From NCBI RefSeq assembly GCF_007860185.1, contig NZ_SJPY01000004.1, forward strand, positions 532,214-596,213: a stretch of 64,000 nucleotides of DNA, written 5' to 3'. A model generated the notes under the pieces. The model was not told the DNA's origin. It worked only from the letters and a program-made list of their open reading frames with translations, and made no database searches. Positions 27,754-37,217 of the stretch are shown piece after piece. Each line of letters begins with the position of its first letter. The stretch's first letter is position 1. Both the position numbers and the translations under genes were made by a program. The stretch is from Novipirellula aureliae (GTDB lineage: Bacteria > Planctomycetota > Planctomycetia > Pirellulales > Pirellulaceae).

Positions 27754-30700
27754 ATGATGCGCAGTCTTCGCAAAATGCTTGTGGCAGTGACCTCGGTCGC
27801 ACTTCCTGTTGCATTCCTACTAACAAACAGCTTGACCGCTGAGCCGGCAATCGGTGAAACGCCCGATTTTGGCTCCCCCGCGGTCGTCCATGCTGTAGGA
27901 GAATCTTCCGCCGCGTCAAGGGATCTTGCTTCGAACGAGGGCCAACAACCCAGCGAAATCCAACTCGTTGCAGGCTCAAGCCGCGGTGGCCTGCTCAACG
28001 CACTCGGATTCGGAAGTAACAATGAAACCCAGTCGCAGTCTGTCAATCACAGTCACAACCACCAACAAACTCAGAAAACTCAGGCTCCAAGCTTGCTCAG
28101 TGGACTGTTTGGAGGATCAATCAGCTCGAAACCAAGCGCTCCGGTAAGGCTCAGTGGGTCGGGCGATTCGACCTCCCCGCGTCAACCTGCCGACTGGAGT
28201 GGGATTCCCTACCATACGGCACACCCATCGAGTGAAACACAAACTCGCACACCGATTCGTGATCCAGGGACGGTCGACCCGAATGCACGAATCATCCGCG
28301 GCCGATCGCCTCAGCCACACACGGTAAGTCGTAGTGAAACATCCGGATCGTATTCATCGGGGCAAACAGCGTCCCGTATTCCCACCCCACCAACTGGCAT
28401 TCCTCAACCGCGAAGTCAAGTCGCGAAGGAGACATCGCCGCCAGCGACGTCGCAGCCGATTGCTTCGGCGACCCCCGCCCCAAGTGTTTCACGTCGTCGA
28501 ACGATTGCCGAGCTATCAAGCGAAACGAGTAGCCGCCGAAGTGGACGCCGCCTGCTCGATACCTTTGATCCATCGACAATCAAAACGTCATCGGAGTTAG
28601 CACAATCCGCATCATCCGAGAATCGTAATGCGTCGGTGCCAAACAGCATCGAACTGGTACCACGGGTTGCTCGCCGAGAGATCCAGTCGTCGGACCAAGC
28701 CATTCAAGAGTCCCTGCAAGCGCAAGAAGACTTGAAGAAGGCCGAACAGCTAGCTGCAGCGAGAGCCGCTGCCGCGGAAAGGCTCGCTGCACAAAACAGA
28801 GCGGCTGACAAATTGGCTGCCCAAAAGCGAGCAGCGGAACAGGCAATCGCCGACAAGATCGCTGCCGACAGAATCGCTGCCGACAGAATCGCTGCCGAGA
28901 AAATGGCTGCCGAAAAGTTGGCTGCGCAAGAGCGAGCTGCTCAAAAACTAGCAGCCCAAAAGCTTGCAGCTCAGAAACTGGCCGCCGATAAACTGGCCGC
29001 CGATAAACTGGCCGCCGACAAACTGGCCGCCGAGCAGGCAGCGGCTGCGGAGAAGTTGGCCGTAGACGACGGCAAGTCGTGGCAAGCCACACCGGGCTTC
29101 GAGTTGCCAACGAACCCCCATTCGCAACCTGCGGGACCGTCGGCTGCAGCGTTTAGCCCCAATCAGTTTGTGCGATCCGACAGCGATGACCGCGTGGTCA
29201 ATGGTCGATCAATGCAGCTTCAAACGCCAGCGACATCCACACGGATTGGATCAGGGCTCGCTGCCTCGACCAACACCGATGGTGATTCCGATGGTTTCGC
29301 GAATGCCCAAAGTGATCGCATCGCCGGGACCAAAGCGACCTTCGGTCAAAGCATCAACGCTCATTCGGTCGCCCACCATTCATCGACCTCGTCACGTCGT
29401 AGCATGAGTGAATCCCCGTCGGAGAGCATCCATGGTCGCCAATTGGTCGCGGGGGAATCATCGATCGCGTCGGAGCTACCAGGCATTCGCGTGATGACGT
29501 TCGGACCGGGCGAAGTCATGATTCGTCAAACACGCCAATACGAAATTCGCGTCGAAAACCGAGGTGCCATCAACGCCAACGCGATTGTCGTGCGTGCCAA
29601 TATTCCTGACTGGGCTGAAATCAGCGGGCATGAAGTTTCCGAGGGAATCGTCGAGAATGAAAAGCAAAAGCAAGGTGAGCGTCTGGTTTGGAAAATCAAA
29701 TCTTTACCAGCCGGGTCGGTCGAGCGCATGTTTGTCAAGCTTCGTGCCGAACGCAGTGGGACTCATGACTTGGACGTCGATTGGACGCTCGTTCCCGAGC
29801 CAGCCGTCGCGACTGTCAAGGTTCACGAACCTCGTTTGGATTTGACCATCGATGGCCCCGAAGAAGTGGTCTATGGCGAGTCACAAGCATACACGGTACG
29901 TGTCTTGAATCCAGGGGATGGAACCGCAGCAAACGTTGTCTTCACCCTTTCACCTAACTCAGCCACACCACAAACCCAACGCATTGGTGATATCCCTGCG
30001 GGCAAGGAAGCTCAATTCGAAGTCGAACTGACCGCCCAAGATCTTGTCGACCTAAAAATCCACGGTCTCGCATCGGGTGATTTGGATCTGCGTGCGGAAG
30101 CGGAAAAGACCATTCGCGTTTCGGCAGCAAAACTCGAAGCGATACTTACCGGTCCTGAGCTTCGCTATCAAAATACCGAATCGCTTTACAACCTCGAAGT
30201 CCAAAACACAGGTACGGCCACAAGCGAACAAATTGTGGCAACCCTGCGGCTGCCCGGTGGCGTTACCTATCTTGGCGGTTTAGAGGAGGCAAAGTTGGAT
30301 GCGGGTACGCTCGCTTGGACGATTCCAACCCTTCGCCCTGGTGCGACCTCCAGCTATCAATTTCGCTGTGAAATGGTTGCAACCGGAAACCAAAAGTTTG
30401 TCTTCGATTGCAAGGGCACTGCCGCTGGGGAAACGGGGGTGGCCTTGGCAACGCGAGTCGAATCGATCGCTGACTTGGTCCTATCGATCAACGATCCGCC
30501 CGCGCCCGCGCCGATTGGAAGCGATGTTACCTACGAAATCGTCGTGCGTAACCGAGGTAGTAAAGAGGCCACCGACGTACGGGCGATCGCTCAATTCAGC
30601 CATGGCATCGAACCGAATCGAATCGAAGGCCAAACGGGTGAATTGTTGACCGGGCAAGTTTTGTTCGATCCGATCAAGTCGATCGCTGCTGGACAAGAGG

Positions 30701-30864
30701 TCCGACTTCGCGTGGTTGCGAAGGCCGACCGAGCTGGTCACCACCGGTTCCGCACCGAAATTCGCTCGGGCGACACCGTCTTGGTCGCCGAAGAAGCGAC
30801 TCACTACATGAGTCCACAAAGCGACCGAGTCAGCCGCCGCAGCAGTGACAGCGAATCGCGGTAG
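27754..30864 (+). CDS. Large secreted DUF11/CARDB-like repeat protein with Ala-rich coiled coil
   Basis: The 1036-residue protein has a signal peptide (MMRSLRKMLVAVTSVALPVA, cleavage likely near residue 29). A disordered Ser/Pro/Thr-rich region with His- and Gln-rich patches runs to about 300. An Ala-rich heptad-like segment built from KLAAQ/KLAADK units covers about 310-435. From about 579 there are four immunoglobulin-like repeats, each with a pattern like YEIRVENRG or YTVRVLNPG, as in DUF11/OmcB-type cell-surface proteins. It is probably exported to the envelope; its exact role is unknown. Confidence 0.82.
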   Translation: MMRSLRKMLVAVTSVALPVAFLLTNSLTAEPAIGETPDFGSPAVVHAVGESSAASRDLASNEGQQPSEIQLVAGSSRGGLLNALGFGSNNETQSQSVNHSHNHQQTQKTQAPSLLSGLFGGSISSKPSAPVRLSGSGDSTSPRQPADWSGIPYHTAHPSSETQTRTPIRDPGTVDPNARIIRGRSPQPHTVSRSETSGSYSSGQTASRIPTPPTGIPQPRSQVAKETSPPATSQPIASATPAPSVSRRRTIAELSSETSSRRSGRRLLDTFDPSTIKTSSELAQSASSENRNASVPNSIELVPRVARREIQSSDQAIQESLQAQEDLKKAEQLAAARAAAAERLAAQNRAADKLAAQKRAAEQAIADKIAADRIAADRIAAEKMAAEKLAAQERAAQKLAAQKLAAQKLAADKLAADKLAADKLAAEQAAAAEKLAVDDGKSWQATPGFELPTNPHSQPAGPSAAAFSPNQFVRSDSDDRVVNGRSMQLQTPATSTRIGSGLAASTNTDGDSDGFANAQSDRIAGTKATFGQSINAHSVAHHSSTSSRRSMSESPSESIHGRQLVAGESSIASELPGIRVMTFGPGEVMIRQTRQYEIRVENRGAINANAIVVRANIPDWAEISGHEVSEGIVENEKQKQGERLVWKIKSLPAGSVERMFVKLRAERSGTHDLDVDWTLVPEPAVATVKVHEPRLDLTIDGPEEVVYGESQAYTVRVLNPGDGTAANVVFTLSPNSATPQTQRIGDIPAGKEAQFEVELTAQDLVDLKIHGLASGDLDLRAEAEKTIRVSAAKLEAILTGPELRYQNTESLYNLEVQNTGTATSEQIVATLRLPGGVTYLGGLEEAKLDAGTLAWTIPTLRPGATSSYQFRCEMVATGNQKFVFDCKGTAAGETGVALATRVESIADLVLSINDPPAPAPIGSDVTYEIVVRNRGSKEATDVRAIAQFSHGIEPNRIEGQTGELLTGQVLFDPIKSIAAGQEVRLRVVAKADRAGHHRFRTEIRSGDTVLVAEEATHYMSPQSDRVSRRSSDSESR

Positions 30865-30966
30865 GGGGGAATGGTAGGCTACGTCTGGGATGCTCAAACG
30901 CTTTGTTTTTTCGCAGCTGGAGCTTACCTCCTTTTCCTTCCTGCATTCGTCAAATACGCCAACGGC

Positions 30967-31392
30967 GCTAGCCCGGATGATTCATTAGCCGTTTTGGCGT
31001 TAGCGGCCTGCTGATTTAATCGTTTAACGCTTAGCCGAAGGCGTCAGCTTTTCCATAAGCGGTCGCCTACGGCTTGGCGTTAAACGATAAGTCGAGTCAA
31101 ACCGATTAAATCAGCAGGCCGTTAGCCAAGGTTCCGTGATTTGTCGTGTGAACCGTGGCTAACGGCCTGTCGATTTAATCGTTTAACGCTTAGCCGAAGG
31201 CGTCAGCTTTTCCATAATTGGTCGCCTATGGCTTGGCGTTAAACAATCAGTCGAGTCAAACCGATTAAATCGACAGCCCGCTAACGCCAAAACGGCTAAT
31301 ACGCAGACTGTTTTTCGAGCAATGAACGTAAACGCTTGAAGGCGTAGACGTTAGCAAAACAATTTGCAAGCCCATGAATCATCCGGGCTAGG
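30967..31392. repeat. MITE-like element with terminal inverted repeats and duplicated hairpin (copy 3)
   Basis: It starts GCTAGCCCGGATGATTCATT and ends ATGAATCATCCGGGCTAGG, giving about 19-bp terminal inverted repeats. The interior holds two related hairpin arms (about 31004-31130 and 31155-31285), each with GATTTAATCGTTTAACGC and GGCTTGGCGTTAAACRATMA blocks, so it is longer than copy 2. The 3' segment from CTGTTTTTCGAGCAATGAAC is nearly identical to copy 2. It fills most of the 667-bp gap between the DUF11-like gene and the DUF2780 gene. Confidence 0.88.
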
Positions 31393-31531
31393 CAACATCG
31401 CCCAGGATTAAGAGCTTGCGGGCGAAACGTCGCAAACCGCAACCCTGGGTGGGGGACTCCTTGACCGAGCAGACATCCAATGCAACACTCGTTCAGGTAT
31501 CTAACTTCTCTTCACAAACGGAACGACGACG

Positions 31532-31948
31532 ATGGACGAGCTAATCCAAAAACTCACAACTCAATTAGGGATTCCTGCGGGAGTCGCCAATGCCGCGATT
31601 GGCCAAGCGATGGCGATGCTAAAGGAAAAGGTGGGCGACGATTTGTTTAGCAAAGTTTCCGGCGCCATTCCTGGCGCCGAAAACGCGGCGTCAGCTGCAA
31701 AGGATGCAGCAACTAGCAGTAGCGGTGGGATGATGGGAGCTCTCTCGGGGGCTGCATCGAAGATGTTCGGCGGAGGCGCCGGCGAAGCAATGGAGCTTGG
31801 TGCAAGTCTAAAATCGGCTGGCCTCAACTCCGACCAAATGGGCGGTTTTGCGCAAACGTTAATCGACTTCATCAAGGACAAACTTGGCGACGAAGTGCTG
31901 GAGCAAATTCTAGCCAAAGTTCCGATGCTAAAAACACTGGTCGGCTAA
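31532..31948 (+). CDS. DUF2780 family protein
   Basis: The 138-residue protein begins MDELIQKLTTQLGIPAGVAN, has a Gly/Ser/Ala/Met-rich middle (about 50-85) and ends with an amphipathic helix LGDEVLEQILAKVPMLKTLV. This matches the DUF2780 (VcgC/VcgE-like) pattern. No signal peptide is evident. Function is unknown. The MITE-like element lies directly upstream. Confidence 0.75.
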   Translation: MDELIQKLTTQLGIPAGVANAAIGQAMAMLKEKVGDDLFSKVSGAIPGAENAASAAKDAATSSSGGMMGALSGAASKMFGGGAGEAMELGASLKSAGLNSDQMGGFAQTLIDFIKDKLGDEVLEQILAKVPMLKTLVG

Positions 31949-32103
31949 TCGCCTTTTCTTATGGCTCTTCGAAAGAACGAGTGGGTGGAAATAGGCCGCG
32001 TATGGTTTTCCGAATTTCGCCCACAGATGCTTCCGACGAGGCTTTTTTGTAAAGTGACTTCGGATCAACCATATCGTTGGCCTTCGAAGACTAGAATGAA
32101 ACG

Positions 32104-32964
32104 GTGATCACCCCGTCTGAAAACAAAGAAAGCCAAAGACCCCGTAGCTCGATGTTCGATCCACTGCACAAATGGCTTGGGATTCCTGCCGACGAACAAC
32201 CGCCAAACCATTATCGATTGCTGGGCATTTCGTTGTTTGAATCGGACCTCGATGTCATCGATGCCGCAACGGACAAGCATCTTGCCTATCTGCACCATTT
32301 CGCTAACGGCGAACATGGACGAGAGGCCGAGCAACTGGCTAACCAGTTGTCTCGAGTACGACTGCAATTAATCGATCCAGAGCAAAAAGCTGCCTACGAT
32401 GCCGAATTGCGAGCACAGCTGACGCCATCCGTGGAAGCCGAATCCAATCACGAACTCGATCGTGAAGGCTGGTACCTTCGACATTCGCCCGACGAAATCT
32501 TTGGTCCCTTTTCACTGGATGATCTTATCGAAGCAGCCGAATGGGGGCGGATCGCCGATCAAACGGAACTTTGGCATCCAAAGTCCACCGATAGCCAGTG
32601 GACGTTCGCTTTTCTGTTTGAGTCAATCAGCCGGCATCGCCCAGACCCTACGACAAAACAATCGGATTATCCTGGTAGTGAAGACCGTGGTGTCACGGAG
32701 CCACAAACGGACACGGACCAGCCGGTCGTGATCCGAACAAGAAAACGCCGTCGTTCGTCCTCGTATGGGTGCTTAACGCTATTGATCCAATTGGTGATAC
32801 CCGCTCTGCTTTTCGCGATACCGATCGATTGGCTTGCGACCAACAAGGCAACCTTTCATATCAATGATGGCTGGAACGAGCAAACGGGCCAGTTCAACGG
32901 GCAAACACGCCCGTTGAACGATCGGCCATTGAATTCAACGGAACCAAATACTTCGACCAAATGA
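32104..32964 (+). CDS. Membrane-anchored J-like/GYF_2-domain protein
   Basis: The 286-residue protein has an N-terminal J-domain-like region (HYRLLGISLFESDLDVIDAA at about 38-57, then QLANQLSRVRLQLIDPEQKA) without a clear HPD tripeptide. A GYF_2-like module follows (GWYLRHSPDEIFGPFSLDDL, about 122-141). One membrane segment lies near 225-245 (LLIQLVIPALLFAIPIDWLA) and a short polar tail follows. Translation appears to start at GTG 32104; an internal ATG follows at 32152. Its stop overlaps the Hsp70 start by ATGA, implying coupled synthesis and a partner role for that chaperone. Confidence 0.75.
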   Translation: MITPSENKESQRPRSSMFDPLHKWLGIPADEQPPNHYRLLGISLFESDLDVIDAATDKHLAYLHHFANGEHGREAEQLANQLSRVRLQLIDPEQKAAYDAELRAQLTPSVEAESNHELDREGWYLRHSPDEIFGPFSLDDLIEAAEWGRIADQTELWHPKSTDSQWTFAFLFESISRHRPDPTTKQSDYPGSEDRGVTEPQTDTDQPVVIRTRKRRRSSSYGCLTLLIQLVIPALLFAIPIDWLATNKATFHINDGWNEQTGQFNGQTRPLNDRPLNSTEPNTSTK

Positions 32965-34577
32965 ACATCTCCCCAAAATCCTCTTTTGCCAAACCGCCTG
33001 TTGTCTCACGAACCGTGGGCATCGACTTGGGCACCACCCGTAGCGTCGTAGCGTTTATCGATGGCAATGGCTACCCACAAACCATCATCAATGGTGATGG
33101 TGATATGACGACTCCGAGTGCAGTGGCGTTTGAAGGTGGCACCGTTTTGGTTGGAAAAGACGCAATCAAGTCGTTGGCCATTACACCCGATCGTGTCGTC
33201 CAATTTGCGAAGCGAGAAATCGGTACCCAGCGATACATTATATCGGTTGATGGAGTCGACTATCCGGCGGAGTTAATTGAATCGTTCATTCTAGGACGCC
33301 TTCGACGCGATGCCGAGCGGCATTTCGGCGAAACGATACAAGACGCAGTCATCACCGTACCCGCCTTCTTCAATGAACCGAAACGACGGGCGACAATGGA
33401 CGCCGGTATGTTGGCAGGTCTCAACGTCAAAGCAGTCATTAACGAACCGACCGCCGCAGCACTCGCTTATGGTGTTGAACATGGCTTGATGAACGAAGAC
33501 GGTGTCTTTGCAAAGTCTCAAACCATTTTAGTCTACGATCTCGGTGGCGGTACGTTTGACGTATCTGTTTTGAAGATCAAGGGCGAGTCGATCGATGTAA
33601 TCGCAGTCGATGGCAATTCGCGACTCGGTGGTATCGATTGGGACGAATGCATTTTGCAGTGGATTACCGAACAATTTAAGACACAGTGCAAAGCGACCGA
33701 CCAGCAAATCAAAACCTCGCGTGGCATTCTGTTGAAGGAAGCCGAAGAGATCAAACATAGCTTGACCTCGCGAGAAAAGGTGGCCGTCAAGATTCGACTT
33801 GACGAACACGTCTTGCAAACCCACATCAATCGTGCTCTCTTCAATTCACTCACGGCACACTTGCTCGATCGAACACGTTTTACACTCCGAAAAGTACTTG
33901 AGGAAAGCAAGCTAAAGTGGCCCCAAATCGAACGCGTGTTACTTGTCGGCGGCTCAACACGAATGCCGCAGGTGATCGAGATGCTGCGGAAGGAAACCAA
34001 GAGTATTCTTGACCAATCGGTTTCTCCAGACCAAGCGGTTGCTTATGGTGCAGCCGTTTATGGTCGAATCTTGTCGGAACGCGACGAATTGGATTTTGAT
34101 CTCGATGAGGCAACGGAATCTGGCCATGACGGGTCGATGCGGATTACCGATGTCAATGCGCATCACCTAGGTGTACTGGGTGTCGAGTTAAAAACGGGGC
34201 GACCGCAAGGGCAAGTGATTATCCCCAAAAATACCCCCCTCCCCGCAATGAATGTGGCCCGATTCAAAACCGCCAAGCCGAATCAAAAAAGCGTTGTCAT
34301 TAAAGTGATCGAAGGGGGCGATCTACGAGGTCAGAACGCTACCACCATCGGAACGTTTTCGGTGCGAGACCTACCGAACGGATTACCAGCAGGTTCGCCC
34401 GTCGACGTGATCCTTCGCTACAACAACGACGGAATCATTCAAGCAGAGGCGATCGTCGTCGCAACGGGCAAAAAGAATCGTATTGAAATCAAACGAGAAG
34501 CGGGTTTGTCAGCCGATGAGATCGATGGTTGGCAAGATGCATCAAAAGACATTTTCGAAGCACTCGGCTTGGACTAG
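32961..34577 (+). CDS. Short Hsp70 (DnaK-like) chaperone without the C-terminal lid
   Basis: The 538-residue protein has a full Hsp70 ATPase domain: VGIDLGTTRSVVAFIDG (about 16-32), AVITVPAFFNEPKRRATMDA, VINEPTAAALAYG, VYDLGGGTFDVSVL and RVLLVGGSTRMPQV. A substrate-binding beta domain follows (HHLGVLGVELKTGRPQGQVI, about 398). It ends soon after, where DnaK (about 630 residues) continues into the helical lid. It is translationally coupled to the J-like membrane protein, so it may act at the membrane. It is unlikely to be the main housekeeping DnaK. Confidence 0.88.
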   Translation: MNISPKSSFAKPPVVSRTVGIDLGTTRSVVAFIDGNGYPQTIINGDGDMTTPSAVAFEGGTVLVGKDAIKSLAITPDRVVQFAKREIGTQRYIISVDGVDYPAELIESFILGRLRRDAERHFGETIQDAVITVPAFFNEPKRRATMDAGMLAGLNVKAVINEPTAAALAYGVEHGLMNEDGVFAKSQTILVYDLGGGTFDVSVLKIKGESIDVIAVDGNSRLGGIDWDECILQWITEQFKTQCKATDQQIKTSRGILLKEAEEIKHSLTSREKVAVKIRLDEHVLQTHINRALFNSLTAHLLDRTRFTLRKVLEESKLKWPQIERVLLVGGSTRMPQVIEMLRKETKSILDQSVSPDQAVAYGAAVYGRILSERDELDFDLDEATESGHDGSMRITDVNAHHLGVLGVELKTGRPQGQVIIPKNTPLPAMNVARFKTAKPNQKSVVIKVIEGGDLRGQNATTIGTFSVRDLPNGLPAGSPVDVILRYNNDGIIQAEAIVVATGKKNRIEIKREAGLSADEIDGWQDASKDIFEALGLD

Positions 34578-34666
34578 CCAGCCCCAGGAAACAGACCAAG
34601 AAAATGACGTTTCACGGTAAATGCCACCGCCGATTGCTGGTAAACATCTGAAAAAAGGTGTTTTTC

Positions 34667-34708
34667 GCACCCGCACCCGCACCCGCACCCGCACCCGCAC
34701 CCGCACTC
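34667..34708. repeat. Hexanucleotide repeat (GCACCC)6, G-quadruplex-prone on the minus strand
   Basis: Six perfect GCACCC units are followed by GCACTC and GCACAC. On the minus strand this reads (GGGTGC)6, with four or more GGG runs separated by 3-nt loops, the classic G4 pattern. It lies in the 272-bp gap between the convergent Hsp70 and metallophosphoesterase genes. No gene is supported there. Confidence 0.85.
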
Positions 34709-34849
34709 GCACACATACTCAAAGTGTCCTGAGCTTCCGAACAGCAGTACGAGCACCATTTCATTGATTTCGAGTACGATTTTTTTGCCAATTTTCGCGT
34801 TGACAATCCCTCGGCACTCCGAGCGGATCGACATTGCGGCGATGCCGCT

Positions 34850-35590
34850 TTACTCAAACGGGATATCGATTGGTTCGAACCGTACGTGCCGAATCGCTGC
34901 ACCGCCACTGTAAAACCGAAGTCCACCAAGCTCATGCCCATCGACGACGCGGTGGGTATGTCCGAACACAACTCGGCGTACCCCTTGTTCATAGCCAAGG
35001 TCGTGCAGTGCCAAGTATTTTGACAAACGTTTGACGGTCAAGCGATTTCGATGAGCGAGCGCCGCGGCAAGCTTATGAGCACGAGCGGTGACGATGGCAT
35101 CATAGGGTGAAAATCGCCAAATCGAGGCCCGTTTTTTCTCTGCCCATTTTTGGCGATATTGGTCAAAGCGAGCCTGTTTACCACGGCCTTCAATCTGGTC
35201 GCCGTGTAACATCACGACGTCTCCAATGCGAAGAATATCCCCCGCGATCGTAAATCGATCGTGCTGATCGGCCCACCTGTCGAGCTGATTCAAAAATAGA
35301 GGACTCGCATCGTGATTGCCTCGCAGAAATACAAATTGTTGGTTCGGAAATCGTATCAACCAATCGTGAAGGTACTCGATGGCGAAGGAAACCGAATCCC
35401 GTTCGGCCTTGAATCGGCTCCAGCGAAAATCAAACAAATCACCTCCCCAAACAACCACCTCCGATTGTTGGACGCTCTGCTCAATCAAGAACGCATGCTC
35501 CTCAGCGGTGCTTCGGGTGCTCATCAAATGAAGATCCGATACGAAAACAGCTTGGGCGATACGGCGGTTTGAGGGCCATTCATAAATCAT
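34850..35590 (-). CDS. Metallophosphoesterase (LpxH-like/calcineurin-type)
   Basis: The 246-residue protein has the calcineurin-like metal motifs: VFVSDLHLMS (D-x-H, about 15-24), VVWGGDLFDFR (GD), VFLRGNHDAS (GNHD), VMLHGDQIE and VVFGHTHRVV (GHxH). The order and size resemble UDP-2,3-diacylglucosamine hydrolase, so a lipid A role is possible, but other nucleotide or phosphoester substrates cannot be excluded. ATG at 35590 was chosen because TAGGAACCGAC precedes it; the longer frame to 35746 has no such site. Confidence 0.82.
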   Translation of the reverse strand: MIYEWPSNRRIAQAVFVSDLHLMSTRSTAEEHAFLIEQSVQQSEVVVWGGDLFDFRWSRFKAERDSVSFAIEYLHDWLIRFPNQQFVFLRGNHDASPLFLNQLDRWADQHDRFTIAGDILRIGDVVMLHGDQIEGRGKQARFDQYRQKWAEKKRASIWRFSPYDAIVTARAHKLAAALAHRNRLTVKRLSKYLALHDLGYEQGVRRVVFGHTHRVVDGHELGGLRFYSGGAAIRHVRFEPIDIPFE

Positions 35591-35948
35591 GTCGGTTCCT
35601 AGGTCGTAAGTTTCCGCGTTGGGGGCAAGTTCGACGGACGAACCGTTTTCTATCACAATGATCCGAAAGGCTAGAATCCTTGGACCCGAACCGCAATCCT
35701 CAGAACATAGAAAATACCCACTTGGATAAGTTTGCCTGACTCCCATTTGTCAACTGTTTTTCGTTGGCCTACCGTGTTTCGCGAGATAGAGTACGGCAAA
35801 CAACCCTGAATGGCAATTCCGAAGCACGAAGCTCCGAGATTCGGGATTGTGATGCATTCTAGCGACAAGGATGGCCACCGTGCATCCGCCAATATTTTTC
35901 ACCACTTATGCAAATCTTAAACCATGGCTCTTCCAAAGAATTTGTGGG

Positions 35949-36140
35949 TTAAAAGGAAGTTGCGGAAGTTTTTTTGGGGCATGGCAGTCGCGATACCCAT
36001 TGCCACGCTTGCTCGACTCCCTCGATGCCTCGGAGCAAGAAGTGAGGCAGATCGAACATCACCTTGATGACCGGGAACGGTGTTTCGCCGAAATGACGGC
36101 GGCGACTGTACGCGATATTGGACTCTTCCTTCTGCCTCTT
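35949..36140 (-). pseudogene. C-terminal remnant of an IS (IS1182/IS5-like) transposase
   Basis: The minus frame reads SNIAYSRRRHFGETPFPVIK, then FDLPHFLLRGIEGVEQAWQW, which resembles the end of DDE transposases (RRRHFGE..F..IK....R.FLLRG...V..EW.W). The rest of the transposase is absent and no start or terminal repeats are seen. It is a decayed fragment at the left edge of the repeat island, whose intergenic stretch runs from 35591 to 37543. Confidence 0.6.
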
Positions 36141-36210
36141 TCTTCGGTTCCGACGACGGGCCGATTCGTGAACATCATCCATCATTTCTCGACCGATGTC
36201 GCATGGTTTT

Positions 36211-36620
36211 CAGCCGGAGGCCGACACATCTTTGCCGGTGGTGTAAGCCACCGACTCAAACTCCCATACCCTGAGGCCAGAGGCCGACACATCGTTGCCG
36301 GTGGTGTAAACCACCGGACTCAAACTCCCATACCCCCAAGGCCAGAGGCCGACACATCGTTGCCGGTGGTGTAACCCACCGGACTCAAACTCCCATACCC
36401 CCAAGCCCAGAGGCCGACACATCTTTGCCGGTGGTGTAACCCACCGGACTCAAACTCCCATACCCTAAGGCCAGAGGCCGACACATCTTTGCCGGTGGTG
36501 TAAACCACCGGACTCAAGCTCCCATACCCCTAAGGCCGGAGGCCGACACATCTTTGCCGGTGGTGTAAACCACCGGACTCAAGCCCCCAATACCCCCCAA
36601 GGCCGGAGGCCGACACATAT
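36211..36620. repeat. Tandem array of about 64-bp stem-loop units (block A)
   Basis: Six full units and one partial unit begin with CCGACACAT at 36221, 36284, 36349, 36414, 36478, 36543 and 36610. Each contains GAGGCCGACACATC, then a stem-loop GCCGGTGGTGTAAACCACCG, then CTCAAACTCCCATACCCC. The stem is kept while loop bases vary (GTAAACC, GTAACCC, GTAAGCC). Variable period (63-67 bp) rules out coding. The function is unknown. Confidence 0.88.
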
Positions 36621-36914
36621 TTCCCAATGAACTCCGTTATGGCTTCGCATCAACAGTTTCTTCGCGATCAAGATGTCAGTGGGTTCCGCACGATCTCTGG
36701 TAGAATTGAAGATGGAAATGTGTCGCCCTCTGGGCTAGGGAAAAAAACTAGCAAGTTTCCGGGGCCTGACGACCCCGGCAGTTTATGTGCCGCCCTCTGG
36801 GCTGAAACAACAACGACTCTCGAACAAATCGATAAGAACTTGGCCATGGAGCTGACATATCGCTTCCGCCCGCATAGAGGGCAGGCCACCAATAGAACAC
36901 CCAGGTCACCAAGC

Positions 36915-37216
36915 CCAGAGGCCGACACATCGTTGCCGGTGGCGTAAACCACCGACTCAAACTCCCATACCCCCAAGGCCGGAGGCCGACACATCTTTGC
37001 CGGTGGTGTAACCCACCGAATCAAACTCTCATACCCCTAAGGCCAGAGGCCGACACATCGTTGCCGGTGGTGTAAACCACCGGACTCAAGCTCGATACCC
37101 CCCCAAGGCCGGAGGCCGACACATCGTTGCCGGTGGTGTAAGCCACCGAATCCAAGGCGTTTGGGTCGCCGCAAGGCCGGAGGCCGACACATCTTTGCCG
37201 GTGGTGTAAGCCACCC
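36915..37216. repeat. Tandem array of about 64-bp stem-loop units (block B)
   Basis: About five more units of the same family as block A follow after a 290-bp spacer, again with GCCGGTGGTGTAA and AACCACC stems. The spacer (36621-36914) carries short relatives such as TGTGTCGCCCTCTGGGCT but no supported gene. The last unit ends where the REP array begins. Confidence 0.85.
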
Positions 37217-37217
37217 A

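Noticed and set aside
34574-34834. Frame with CGCGCGCG-type Cys-Gly repeats
   Set aside because: It is produced by translating the hexanucleotide repeat and has no independent support.
36211-37216. Possible CRISPR array
   Set aside because: The whole ~64-bp unit is conserved, with no variable spacers of fixed length and no cas genes nearby.
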